The notes beneath the pieces were generated by a model. That model had not been told where the DNA came from, searched no databases, and was given only the letters and a program-made list of their open reading frames with translations. DNA of 64,000 nucleotides from Tubiluchus corallicola (taxonomy: Eukaryota > Priapulida > Priapulimorpha > Priapulimorphida > Tubiluchidae), in contig JAQGDQ010000308.1 of assembly GCA_030141605.1 (NCBI GenBank), positions 124,001-188,000 of the forward strand, read 5' to 3'. Made by a program: the position numbers and the translations under genes. Positions 35,601 through 47,578 of this stretch are shown one piece after another; the stretch's first letter is position 1; every line of letters starts with the position of its first letter.

Positions 35601-38600
35601 AACACAATGAAAAATACTCAACCTTTCATTAGTTAGCGGGAGAAATATTGGCCTGGTTCTAGATTTTATTATTGTCAATTGAAATTGTAAGTGAAATAGT
35701 GGAAATATATAGTCTAGTTTCGTTTATAGGAAGAAATACACAATGCTTACGTCTATGAGTTGCTGATTAAATCATTTTGCAATGAAGAAAATATGCAATT
35801 TAGTCTAGTTTATGGAATTGCAAGTTAGATAAAAACAACTATTTTGCAAGTTAGATAAAAACAACTATTTGATTAACTTTAAATAAGGACAAAATGAAAT
35901 GCTTTCTTTTCTGGCCAGTTTTTATAAACCTCAATGAGATCTTCACAGCAAAATTAATTCAAATGTGGTCAAAACTGATATTATACATCAATGTAACATT
36001 AGTTAATTTTATGCTATTTTTTGGTTATAATCATTGTTAAAAGATACCATTGGGACTTATGTAACTGAGGCATGCAATATAAGGGTCGTCGATGGAATGG
36101 AACAACCAAATTTATTCCATTTCCGTAGCCTAACAAAAGGAAAAATACAAAAACTGAATAAATCTTGCAGACGAGCACATGATGTTAATATGGAAAAAAT
36201 ACTTCGCAGTGATGATATGTTCGTATGGTTAAAGGCAAGAGAGACGTAATATTTTTGTTGCTCATTTATTGTAAAGGAAGGCTAACTGGCTTAGTTTCTT
36301 TTTTATTATACTTATGTCTCTATATTTTGTAGTACTTTGAAACTTCATCTCTACATTCTGTCTAAATTGAAAAGTCAGTTTTGACTACTAAAGTGTTAAT
36401 TTTGTGTAAAAATAGCTGCTGCTCTGCAAATTTATGTTTATGAAAAAAATGCAATCAGTTTATCAGCTGATTAGACATTAGTTGTGACCGTCATGTCGTT
36501 TAGTTTAGTTTAAACAGTTGTTGTCCCGAATGCCCCTGAGCATGCTGACGTTACAGCAGAGGCGGAGAGATAGACCAACGTGTTTGACGTCAATTGCAAA
36601 TGCGACAATGTGAACTCAAGAGAAAATTGTTAAATAAGACTACTAATTCTAGGACAAGTAATTAAGGAATTCACATATATAAACAGCAGGTAACTTTTGC
36701 TCCTTCATTTCAATAAGATTATGGCAATTTTCCTGGCCTCAATGTCTAAGACCATTTCAGTGACTAGAAATATTTGACAAAGACTGAAACTTACTACTAA
36801 TAATGACACAAAAAAGAATACCCGGATTCACATATGCGTATTTAGGTGTAAAAACAATAAACGAAATTTTAGGAACAAATATTATAAGATTGTTTTATTC
36901 GTTTACTCAAAACCAATTTGCTAGGCCCTTAGATCTTTAATAAAATTTGTGAGGAAAAAGATATGTCAGATTTGGACATTCTGGAACAAAAGCTGTACAT
37001 CATGGAAACTTAATGGAGAATTACCAAATCCCTGAAATTAAATTTTCTATTATTTTCCCAAATAAGTTTCTGCCCACTCGAAATGAATTACTACTTTGAT
37101 TGTTTAATTAGAAACGATTAGTCCTCAAACTCTGCAGCAAGAAACAGTCAACAGAAAGTACTACTTTGGGTAAAACTCTGGCCTCCTGACAGAGAACTTT
37201 CAAGATTCTATTGCCATGGCTGTGTTTATAGCTGAACACGACATGCAGTCAAACATATAATTCTAAGAGCCAAGAAGCAGTACATTATCCTAACAGCTTA
37301 ATCGATATAATTAATGTAAGAAAAGCTGCGGTTAAAGGTAACCTACCTGAATGGTTTTAAAAGCTCGCTTTACAGATGGCTTGGAATAGTCAAACAATTT
37401 AATATATTTATCTTTTCCTCCAGAAACAAGTACTTGTTCAGTAGGATGAAAGTCCAAAGTTGTTACTTCCTGAAAATAACGCAAGCTCAGATTAGATGTT
37501 ATTTATGCCATTCTGCATCTCTTGTATCTACAAAGGCTTTCTTGACTAGCCTAGACTGACTGGTTGAAATGTCAAGTGCATATGTATCTTTTGCACAAGA
37601 AAAGTGAACAGGCGGGATAGTCAGGCAGTGACTGTGACTGTAACTATAGGCCAAAACACAATCTTACTTGTGCTTATCAGTCTACTGAATGGATAAAATA
37701 ATGTAATAATGGACAATAGTGTGTTTTTACACAATCACGTGAAAATTGTAAATTAAATGCAAATGAAAATACTAGTTTCTGTTTTGTAAGAACTTGTATC
37801 CGGTACCTGTGTTTCTGTGGACACTTGCACCCATATCAAATCATGTTCCTCAGCTTCCATAACAAGATGAGGTAAATGAGCTAATGCATATGAGAATTTA
37901 CTTGAACTAAGAAGAATGGCTTAGTTAAGCTTAAACATGATGCAAAACACACTTCTCTTATGAAAATGTCTTTTCAGTTTTATTAAATTCCCTTGGCTTT
38001 GGAGAAACAGTATGTGCATATAATACAGTAACTGTCACATAGCAAGTCCTTGCTTAACAACACTAACGTGATTCAGCGAAATGTCGCATTTTCCAGGGCA
38101 CACATCAATAATATAATTATAAATAATAATATTAGAATTATTTAATTACACGCTGCTTATCCAGGGTGAAAGCTGTTGTCTACTTTTTCTATTGTGGAAC
38201 TTCTTGCTTGGGTGATGCTAGCAAATGTTGTTAGCAGCACTTCTCATGCTACTTTAATTATTTCTGCTTCGATGATGTCAACTGCTCTTTCACGGCATCC
38301 ATGCATACAAAAATGTCTAATTGATTTCACGTCTGATGTTACGGATTTTTCCTCAATTATAAGTTGGCTCTAAAGGCTATCAATCACAGTCGTGTAAACG
38401 AGGAGAAGACAAGCAATGAATTACTATGTAAGGCTGTCAGCCGTAAATGAGTAAACGAGGAGAAGACAAGCAATGAATTACTATGTATATTTATGTGTAC
38501 AATAAAGCAAAATGCGTGTACCTCCATGTGGTCATATAGCGTTCGTATTACAGGATGGTTCTCCATAGACTGTTGTGCTGTTTCTTGGGCTATGATTTCT

Positions 38601-41600
38601 GCTGGAGTGGCACTTTTGGCAAGCATCCGCTCTACATCCAATATCTGCAGATGGATCCCAAAAAATCAATGAACTCAAAATCAGATAAGTAATTTAGATC
38701 TTAAAGAATGCATAGAAGTTCAGAAAGCTCATGAAGGTTCTAAGCTAATTTGAGCTGATGCAAAAAAGCCATCATTTGTTTTTCAGATGGGTTAAAAATG
38801 TTAAATCAGTTACATTTAGCTGTATTAAGCTAGTGTCATGGTGATATCACTATGGAAATATTCCATGATAATGTGACGACATTTCAACTTCAACAAGCTT
38901 TAGATAATAAAATTTAGCCTTGCTTATCACTGTGTTAATCAATCAATATGGTCTAATAGCCCTAGCAGGGCAGTATACAAACTTGGAATATCTACGCAGG
39001 CACATTTTACTTCTCGTAGTGACAAAAGCTTTCACTGTGACACAGGTACACTTATAGTTTAATAAGCCTAGCAGGCTGATGTGAAGTAGTAATACAATGG
39101 CAGCAGGAGAAATGCATATGTCAAGTGAAGGAATTGAGTAAGCTAGCCGGTCAACAATTCTAAACACAATCAAAGTATAGAATATAAAAAAGAAATAAAA
39201 CATCAGATTTATCTCTCGAGACACAGAAAGCGTTAAACTTTTGCTACTCCATTCAATTTCTCTGCAAAAACATTCTTATAAGCTTGTAAACTAAAAAACT
39301 AAAAGTGGTAAAGATATTCAATAATTACATAAGAAAAGTTACTTTGATAGACGTGTCTTCAGATCCAGTTGCAATAAGTCGACCATCTGCACTGTATGCA
39401 GCACACCGGCAAGCTGATTTGTGAGCTGTTACATAGCAAGTCTCATATAAGACCGCTTCTGGAGCCATTATGTCACCTAAGTAGATTTAATCATTAACTT
39501 ACAAATAATAATTGTAAAAAAACACACTGAATTACAGCATTTATATCAGTAAGACTTTTCAAAGTACTACATTAAATTTTAGATCTGCGACATTTCATGA
39601 TATTTAATGTTAACTTTATGTAAAAAGTATCAGATTTATTTGAAATAATGTAGGTTGAAAACATACTTTCAGTCTCAAACTCTAGATCAATCCCCTGGCC
39701 TGGAGCAACAGGCTCGGCAATTCTTTTCATTTTTTGATCTTCATCAATATCCAAACCAATTGCAACAATTCGAGAAAGTTTGTCTGACGGCGGACATGCC
39801 GGATGTGCCTGTACTAATGTGGAGAGGCCAACGGCTAACTGCTGGTGACCATCATAAAACAGCTGGCTAAAATTAAATGAAAACTGGTTTATGCAAAATG
39901 ACAACACTTTAATCAATGATTATAAACAATCTGTTATTTCTGAAATGGTTCACAAAATACAATAAAAAGCAAATAGCACAGCAGAAACACTGTACACTGC
40001 AAGCAAACTCAATAACAAAGTCCATTTTAGAAATTGCACAGTTTAAAAATAAACTTAAAATGTTCACAAATTATACAAAATGGATTAGATAAACAAAACA
40101 TACTCAATGATACACAATCTATACACATTCGTAAAAATCTGCAGTAAATGACAAAAAAGAGAAGCATATTAATGTTAGTTTACAAGCTACAGTCTTCCTG
40201 ATAAGTATTTGGCTAATCAGGACTTAAAGGGATTGACACTGTTGGTATCTGTTACTTTTAATGGTAAAGAGTTCCACAGTTGTGCCCAGAAAAAGCCAAA
40301 GGGAATTTATGAGTGTCTAGCTTTGGTTTTGGCTAGTTTACAGTTTATGGGACTCAACGAAATCAGCAGCCATAGAAAGTACGGAAAAATAAGCAGTAAG
40401 ATAGATTAAACTGTTTATTCTGCCTTCTCATGTCACTGCATATACAATGCATTATATTGTATTACAGGGCAAGATTAATAGCTTAGTCATTATGATGTAT
40501 GCTTAGACAACAATGTTAAACAGTGCTATACCTCATTAGTAAGTGGATAGGTAATTGCCTGAAAAAATTGCTCCATCCATGTTGCCTCTGTTTGCTTTAT
40601 CGGAGAAAGGTACACATACATCCCTAAGTGGACTACGGAAGAAATCTCTGCTGGTTCATTATCTCATCTTAGAGGATTATCTTATTACAAGATTCTTTTC
40701 AAGTCTTGTTATCTCTCTAACCGTTAACGTTACGCATGCTTCCTGTCATATTAAACACATTTACAGCACATCCATTGTGCAACACCAGGACAACTAGATG
40801 TTAGCTGTGCACTTAACATGTTTTTGCGTTTTCAGCCCTATTCTGTTTTAAGGAAAGCACAATACAAATATCTGGTGTACGCAGTTGCAGTGGAGCTGCA
40901 AGCATAGCTTTTCACCAAAAGAGAGACTTTTATGTGGACTAACAGATTATGTAACTTGTTAAAAAATATAGTTATTTACCATATTTGATAGTAAATATGT
41001 AATTAATTTTGTAAATATGTAAATTTTTGCTGTCTTCATGATGTGAATATGGCTTTTGATAGTACAGACGATCTGCTTAATTTAGAGCCGAAAACGTGCA
41101 AAAGTAATTACAGATGTACTAAATTTATTCCCATGACAATCTCGCTGCAATACTATTGTATAGTATAAACGTAAGGATGTATGCAGAGTGAATATTTATT
41201 GTTATTATTATTATTTTGTTGTCAAGTGTTTGCTGGACTAATGTCAATAAACTACTACTACTACTGATCACATTCGTGGCCTGCATTAGTGACGTGCAGT
41301 CACACATTTTTCTAAGTAGATGTAATGATCCATGCTTGACTTGTCGGATCATGTCCCTTTATGTGCTTAACATTATATGTCACATTGTTTAAGCCATTTT
41401 GAATCACATTATACCACATTAACCTAAAACTTCAGACAGGCTTGCAGGTCTCCTTTTTCTAATTTTCCCCATAATCCAGAACATGACGTGCTTCAATATA
41501 AGCCAAAACTAGGCTTAGTACAGATAGGTACTAGTATGTGATACTTGGTTTCACTGTGGTCTTGAAAGAGGTGTTGTTTGAGTTATTGGCAAAAAGTAAT

Positions 41601-44049
41601 GAAAGTAATGGCAACTATACATAAAATGTAACTGTATATAATGATTGCTGGCTGAATTCTGGTACATGGATTGCTTATTACTAAACCTCATGAGAACAGC
41701 CACGTCATCTCATTTGCGGTCTGGTGAATGTTACCGCGTGAGACCTGAAGTAAAGCTAGTGCAAAGGACATTAACAAAGATAGACCTGGTTTCATTCTGT
41801 ACTCTAACTGCATGATCGGGAGCTAGTCTGCATGAACTTATTTGGTAGCCATAAGAGACATATCATACTCATGATTTCACACAGTAACTGAGATGGACCA
41901 TTACAGGACTACCTAGCTACACTTGAGACTCAGTGGCAATATCAGTGAGCCCTGAAACGTTTTCGAACATGAAGTCAGCTACACCATTTCCCATTCTTCT
42001 TGTTTACCTAGGCACCAGGGGACGGATTCATTAAAGTTCTTGCGAACAGTTTTCTTCATTAGTGCGTGATAACATTTTTAGCCAAGCCATGAAGGATTCA
42101 TCAAGCCAGTTTTCGTAAAATCTTCTTAAATTTGTTCATAGCTTTACACATGGATTAGAGTTTGTGCAAGTACAATTTCGCATATTGTGCACAGTTTAAA
42201 TTAAATTAAATGGCTATGGTTGGGTTTTCGTGGAAGAAGAATGGGTTGACAATATAAATTTCATACATAGTGAATGCATTTTCCGCAGTAGATTAGAACT
42301 AGACTTTTCAAATGAAAGTTATATGCGAACTATAATCTATGTAGCAGAGCATTGTAAGGTTTGCATTTATCTCTCTCTCGCTCTTTCTGGTATCGCAGGG
42401 GCGCGCAACATGTTGTGAGTATACTGATTGTCAAACAAGCACAACTTCTATATAGTATTTCCAGTAAACATACAATGGCCCAAGACCTTGATCATAGGGC
42501 TTTCCGAGTGCTTTTCGACAATTTCCAGCTGTTCTTATCGGCAGCTATAGCAGTTTTTTTAAAAGTAACGTAGTTCCAAATTAATGTCAGAGAATGAAAG
42601 CATCGTTATTTGCAGCTGGCAGGAGAAAGGCCAAACATTTGCTTAAAATGTTTCTACAAACTAATTTGTTGAACCAAATTGTTGCGTAGATTGTTCAAGT
42701 TTCTTTCCATATCTGTACAACTGATGCTATTGTGTTGATAATAAAGGAAATAAACTTTATTGTTCTCATTAACTTAAATTGCCTTATTTGTAATATTAAT
42801 TTCGATGCTGAATTCCCTTTGATCAACTTGATTTACTACTACACGCCCCAGTATGCGATTCCATCCATAAGTCCTTAGCGTTCGGCACTGCACAGTGCAT
42901 ATGCAATTATATCATGTGTCGTGGGTTTCAGGTCTTACCGGCGACCTTTCCCCAAGTTTTGATTAATTACTCAGACAGGGTTCCCACAGAATTTTAAAAT
43001 AAATTTCTCTGACCTTTCCCTGACTAAATAGTGATTTTCCATGACCAAGATAAGCAGAAATTGCATTACCAGTATGCATATTCAAACATTTTTGTGTATG
43101 GACATTCATACATATACCAATATATAATGTGTCAGCATAGTTGCAGTAGTGCTAACCACACTACACGCACTAAGCACATTAAATAAATTTTCTTAATCCA
43201 ATCATTATTTGTAGAACAGAAATTGAAACTTGCCATGAAAAAATTTTATTTGAACACACATCACTGAAAAATATGTTAGGAAAAATATCGGTTTACACTG
43301 ATTATGTTAGCAACCCTTTCCAATTTCCCTGACTTTTCGCCCCATTTTCATCATTTTCCCTACTTTTTCCCAAATTATCTTTTTCCCCGACCTTTCCATG
43401 ACTTTCTAGGATAGCCTGCATTTTCAAGGATTTTCCCAGACCGTGGGAATTCTGTCAGCAACAAAAACCATGTGTAAAGTCAATAACAGGAAACATCAAA
43501 ACTGCACATATTTAGGCAAATAAACTATTTTATTAAAAACAGTAAAGAAGTTTCATAGCAACAGATTCATCAGCTAAGGTGGTAATGGTACAGCTGGCTT
43601 ACAATAGGGAAGCCCAGATTGGGCGGAGGCTAACAGTTAAGTAGTAATGCCTACGTCACAAGTAGGATGTAACCAAAGTGACAGAGGGGTGTGTTGACAC
43701 AACTGAAGCCATAGTGCTCTTACACTCCTTCATCCTAATGAAAGAAAGTATGAAGTACTTTCGTAACTGTTAACTTACTTGATCTGAGCCACAGAACATG
43801 GCAGTACCATAAAACAATTTCTTTAACTGTTTACTTGATTCATTATTGGCGCCAATAGCAATAGTGTTAATAATTGTGCCAATCTGAGATTGACTAAGTC
43901 AAGGAATTAAGACTAAGTGTACACGTTATGAAGATGTATACTTATTACTTCAAAATAAGCATAAAAACGAAAAAGAGTAACCTTATCATTAGCCTGTACA
44001 GTTGCTCCTTTTGCTTGTAGCCAGGCGCTCCAGTAATTGCAGTGGTCAT
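29637..44049 (-). CDS. CSTF1: Cleavage stimulation factor subunit 1 (CstF-50), complete
   Basis: Eleven exons join in frame: 44049-43982, 39866-39667, 39476-39343, 38644-38522, 37469-37347, 35429-35354, 35026-34947, 33587-33432, 32300-32156, 31309-31229, 29746-29637. The product has 431 residues, the same length as human CSTF1. Residues about 12-70 (QLYRLMIS, SQLFYDG, PPSDKL) form the N-terminal dimerisation region; [11 protein letters not shown] follows near 75-85; from about 95 on are seven WD40 repeats, e.g. [56 protein letters not shown], ending [16 protein letters not shown]. Signature family words are [20 protein letters not shown] and SHDGAEVCS. CstF-50 bridges CstF-77 to the polyadenylation machinery and binds BARD1 and the Pol II CTD in animals. 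All borders are GT-AG; the first donor (GTTACT) is weak. Exon 1 was placed because its end supplies the AG needed to complete Ser before QLFYDG. Confidence 0.95.
30620..30960. repeat. Dispersed repeat family B, copy 2 (uninterrupted)
   Basis: It aligns over about 340 bases with 26236-27090 and keeps a single acctgatg (30914-30921) where copy 1 carries a MITE between two such octamers. It lies in the last intron of CSTF1. Confidence 0.75.
31787..31954. repeat. 84-bp tandem duplication carrying inverted repeats
   Basis: Two units start at 31787 and 31871 and differ at only a few bases. Each contains ACATTGCG and CGCAATGT separated by 12 bases, and an outer GGAGTC/GACTCC pair, so each can fold as a hairpin. 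The 84-bp period equals 28 codons, which keeps a frame open on plus. The location is near exon 10, in the intron between exons 9 and 10 of CSTF1. Confidence 0.8.
38394..38487. repeat. 57-bp direct duplication in CSTF1 intron 4
   Basis: The 37 bases from 38394 recur without change from 38451, giving a 57-bp period. The duplication lies just downstream of the exon 4 donor at 38522. Confidence 0.8.
40165..41265. repeat. Probable retrotransposon-type interspersed repeat
   Basis: The segment has the pattern 'ttaaagggattgac...ggtaaagagttccacagttg', which resembles a recurring 3' region of invertebrate non-LTR elements, and ends with a trinucleotide run (tcaataaactactactactac). A similar run ends sequence near 17660 and 21570. 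No long reading frame survives. Assignment is by resemblance only. It sits in CSTF1 intron 1. Confidence 0.3.
42976..43454. mobile_element. MITE with CAGGGTTCCCAC-type termini
   Basis: The left end reads CAGGGTTCCCACAGA and the right end, on minus, CAGAATTCCCACGGTC. Subterminal regions carry repeated 'ctgacctttccctgac'-like words on the left and 'ttccctgacttttc', 'cgacctttccatgac' on the right. This layout is common in DNA-transposon MITEs of invertebrates. A target duplication is not clear. It lies in CSTF1 intron 1. Confidence 0.65.
43720..43893 (-). other. Possible alternative exons inside CSTF1 intron 1
   Basis: A 115-bp segment (43893-43779) has an acceptor (TTGACTTAG), an open frame of 38 codons in the phase left by CSTF1 exon 1, and a consensus donor (GTAAGT). 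A second piece starts after TTTCATTAG at 43734 and stops at TAA (43722-43720). Spliced to exon 1 they would encode a 65-residue product unrelated to CstF-50 beyond residue 23. I do not recognise the peptide (…[17 protein letters not shown]). It may be an alternative ending of CSTF1, an exon of a nested gene, or a chance arrangement. Confidence 0.3.
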
Positions 44050-44272
44050 ACTCAGTAATTACTCAAGATATAAAATTATAATTATATATTTTGCACTGTC
44101 ACTAAGAAATGTTGAGTAACCGACTGAACCAACAAAAAAATAGTATTGGTGAAAACCGTTTATTATATTGTATAGTGTCAGTTACGACTGTTTGTACTGT
44201 GGGGGTGCAAAATCCTAAAAGAAATCAATCTAAAAACATGAAAAACGCTCAGAATTGTTCGCCAGTCACTAT

Positions 44273-44763
44273 TGTAGGGCGCCGAGTAACCCACTAGCCG
44301 AAGTAGGACACTTCCGGTAAAACGCATGTGTTTAATTTGCGGAAAAGCAGTGTCGTACATGGGCGCCAAGTAGGGCACTAGCGATTTCGGTCAAGAATCG
44401 AGATCTATGACATAATAAAACATAAAACTAAACTTCTTTTAGAAAAAAGTAACTTTATAATAATGATGGGTAAGTCCTTGGTCCTTGACAATTTACAAAT
44501 GTATTTTTTACAACAATAAATATAAATTACTTATTCAATAAATTATTCAACGTGTATGGATGTTTTATTTATTATTATTACATAAACAATCACAACGGAT
44601 GGTGCCAGTACGCTTAACGACTCAATTTGCGACCTGTCTCTAGTGTCCTACTTGGGCAGCCATGTACGACGTGTCCTATTTGGGCTAGCCCATGTACGAC
44701 GCGTTCTACTTGGGCTAGCGCATGTACGCCTACTTCGGCTAGTGGATTACTCCGCTCCCAACA
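44273..44763. mobile_element. Long inverted-repeat MITE with internal subrepeats
   Basis: Outer ends GAGTAACCCACTAGCCGAAG and the inverted GAGTAATCCACTAGCCGAAG match over at least 25 bases. Inside, a 30-base block at about 44352-44382 (GTCGTACATGGGCGCCAAG…) is the inverse of one at 44641-44672. The right arm carries three subrepeats of 'ccatgtacgacg-gt-ctattgggctag' type about 33 bases apart. No transposase is present. It lies about 220 bp upstream of the CSTF1 start. Confidence 0.75.
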
Positions 44764-44848
44764 AATATGATTGTCTAGACACCGCTAGGAAGTCATCAGG
44801 ACTAATAACGGAAATCTTTTCTGCACGATTAACCACGTGCTTTTTGTT

Positions 44849-44868
44849 AACAAAGTGTACACTTTGTT
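44849..44868. repeat. 20-bp perfect palindrome, with a related repeat at ~44897
   Basis: AACAAAGTGTACACTTTGTT is its own reverse complement, inside a larger GTTAAC-flanked near-palindrome. A related 'ggacaaagtatacactttgttg' follows about 48 bases later. A dimeric regulator site or transposon end is possible; the sequence alone does not decide. Confidence 0.6.
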
Positions 44869-44929
44869 GTTAACGTGTTCAAAAAACTACTTGCTGGACA
44901 AAGTATACACTTTGTTGCTGGACAACCTT

Positions 44930-46308
44930 CAAATGTCAAATTTTATGTTGATGTTTAAATGCAGCTGCAAAAAGTTTGCTTAAGAAGCTGGCGGGAAAGA
45001 TCTTTAATTATTTATATTGCACTGTAACCGCATACTGCGAATACGCTGAACCCTCTTGGCCACTTCACCTCTAAGGATGAACCCCCAAAAAATTTATAAT
45101 GATTATGGAGGTATAGCCACTGTTATATTCATCACTTTTTAATTTAAGTTATTTATCCAACATTTTTCTCAAATTCATACTCATTCAATGTCCAATAAAA
45201 TTACAAACACCTTATGTACAATGTTTGCATCTTTTGGCTTAGAATCATGCCTGGCTTCACATTTTTTTAAATTTAACATTGCGTTTTTTGGAGTTGAAAA
45301 TGTGCTCAATTGTATCCACCATTGAACCACCCAACGGACACAGTATATCGCTTTTACAATTTGTAATTGTCCATAACTGTCATCCATAGCTTTATTCTCA
45401 TAATTTCATTCGTTTTCTTTAGACAACACAATTAACATAATTAAATCTTGTCATACCCAATTATTATCGCTTTTCAAAAACGTCAGTTTTCTACTTTGAG
45501 CAATCTTGTTTTTTATTTCTTCCTGCAAGTACATTTCCATTTTTAACTTTATTTCTCTTTTCCACCGTGATCATGTCACCTTTGTCACTTTTTTTATTTC
45601 AGTTTCAATCATTATACTTATTGAAATATAATACACTTTCTACACTAATAGATACCAACTTTGTTTGAATGGATATTTTATTAATATTTTTTCATTATTC
45701 CTCTTACTAATCAATGCAATGAATGACGTCATTTTTTGTACAAAAGGAATATGCCCCAGCGTGAAATAATTGATTTTACTAATTACACTAGTAATTAGTG
45801 ATTGATTTTACTAATTACGCTAGTAGGTGCATATTACAGGTTTATTGCTGAAACTTTTTAACATTTTTTTTTCAGATATAATAAAGTAAGCTGAACTTCT
45901 TGAGAGCACTGGCTTTTATTTTAATTTACACTGCATCACATAGTACAACATTTCCAAAAGTGCTTTCCCGTCTTATGAACAAATGGCCCAAACCCTGCAG
46001 ATTTACAATAATATTTTTATAATTGTTAGAAATTTTGTTGATGGCTTATCAGGTCAAGTTGGCTATTGTGACACATATTAATTGCTGAAGTGTGCATCTG
46101 TGCAGTTCCTGCCTTGCTGCAAAATTTTTGCTCGTTGCAGCAAAGCCAGCTAAATAGCGCTGATTTTTTTCATAATAGAATTCTACCAAAGCATCAATAT
46201 GTTGTAGGCCTAGGTCCCTGACCATAATATGTTTGACCCTTGAGCTTGACATTTGACGCAAGACCATTTTTGTGCCAAATTTGGTTCACCAATTCGCATA
46301 GGCAATAA
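44930..46308. other. Intergenic stretch without recognised gene
   Basis: AT-rich sequence with short frames on the minus strand (45387-45181, 46267-46049) that lack splice context or a recognisable product. Confidence 0.4.
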
Positions 46309-46960
46309 GCAACCATTCTGGATCCTTCCTCCTAGGACGAGGAAGGATCATTGCAAGCCCTTGCCCAAAAGTTGTCACCCACCACTGAACATCTACTGTA
46401 CCACTTGACATTTTGCGAGACAAAATCTGCCTTTATAAAACTGTAATTGCAGATGTTCGAATCTTGGCTCTGCCATCTCTCCCTCCCTGGACGGACTAAA
46501 ATTTAGTTGTTTTTTAACGTTGGCACATCGCTCTAATTCCTCACGTTGAGCTGATTCAGATTCTTCCTCGTACTATACCAAACATTCTGAATCCTCCCAC
46601 CAGGGGAAGAGGTATCATTGCAAGCCATCACACAAAAACTGTCATCCATCATATAGCGTCTACACTTACACGTTAAGGGACAGAACGTGCCATTACAAAA
46701 CTGTAGTTGTGATTGATCAAATCCTGGAGTTTAAACCATTTTTGTCAATGTCAGATTTGTCGCACTGAGCTAAAATTATACCCCATTCTAACCACTATCG
46801 TGGATCCTCCTTCCCTACCCACCCTGGATGAGGAAGTAAAATTCATTGTCTAGGTTGGGTTGTTACTCGTTAGTAGATTATAGGTCACTCTAATTCCTCG
46901 CATTGAACTAACTCAGATCTTCCCACTATACCCACCACTGCAGTGCAGCTGTTGTGGTTT
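46309..46960. repeat. Degenerate tandem repeat, ~200-360-bp spacing
   Basis: The sequence 'cattctg-atcctcc' followed by a GAGGAAG-type word and 'atcattgcaagcc' recurs at about 46313, 46585 and, more loosely, 46795. A second word, 'ctctaattcctc-c-ttga-ct', recurs at 46531 and 46890. 'cttataaaactgtaattg' at about 46433 matches 'ttacaaaactgtagttg' at 46694. No coding signal is seen. Confidence 0.65.
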
Positions 46961-47293
46961 GTACCTGTTTACTCCTTATGCCTTTGATTTGACTGTCATC
47001 CCTGTCCCAAAGTTACTCGATACTAAAAATCTCAAAGCTACCCCAATTGGTTCAGGTATAATAGGCTTAAACTCAAATTGTGGACAAATGAATAATGATA
47101 GATGCTGTACGATGGGATAAGGTTTACAGACTTGGAAAGTAAGAAGACCTAAAAATTAAAAAATCACAAATCCAGTGCAAATGTACAGTGCATGAAGTAA
47201 AGACAAGATAAGATAAGAGATAAGTGATAAGATTAAGGAAATGCTTATGATGGCAATAATGATAAAAAACAAATCAGTTGTTTAAAATTTGCA

Positions 47294-47299
47294 TTTATT
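47294..47299 (-). other. Candidate poly(A) signal of the glutaredoxin gene
   Basis: AATAAA on minus about 280 bases past the stop codon at 47579. Confidence 0.5.
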
Positions 47300-47578
47300 G
47301 GCACTGTTGGTTGAATACAGATTAAAAAATTTTGATTTACATGATGTCAAAGGACAAAAAGTTAACACTGTAAATAACATGCAGCATAATACATTGCAGC
47401 TAAAATAGCTACTGTCCATATTACAGTAAAATAAATAAAAGCGTATAAGCCTTGTAGACAATGGCACAATACACAGCACCAAATAAATTATGCAACAAAC
47501 AAAACACCATGTAATGAGATAAACTGTGAGGTTTTTGAAGGTTTATAACAATAATCCTCTATAGCAAGAATGAAGATG

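Noticed and set aside
36034-36249. 71-codon plus-strand frame in CSTF1 intron 5
   Set aside because: Charged composition looked exon-like, but there is no acceptor or donor in the right place and no recognised family.
40530-40556. Mini-exon candidate for CSTF1 N-terminus (QLPIHLLM)
   Set aside because: The exon at 44049-43982 gives a better match (QLYRLMI), a start codon and the right phase.
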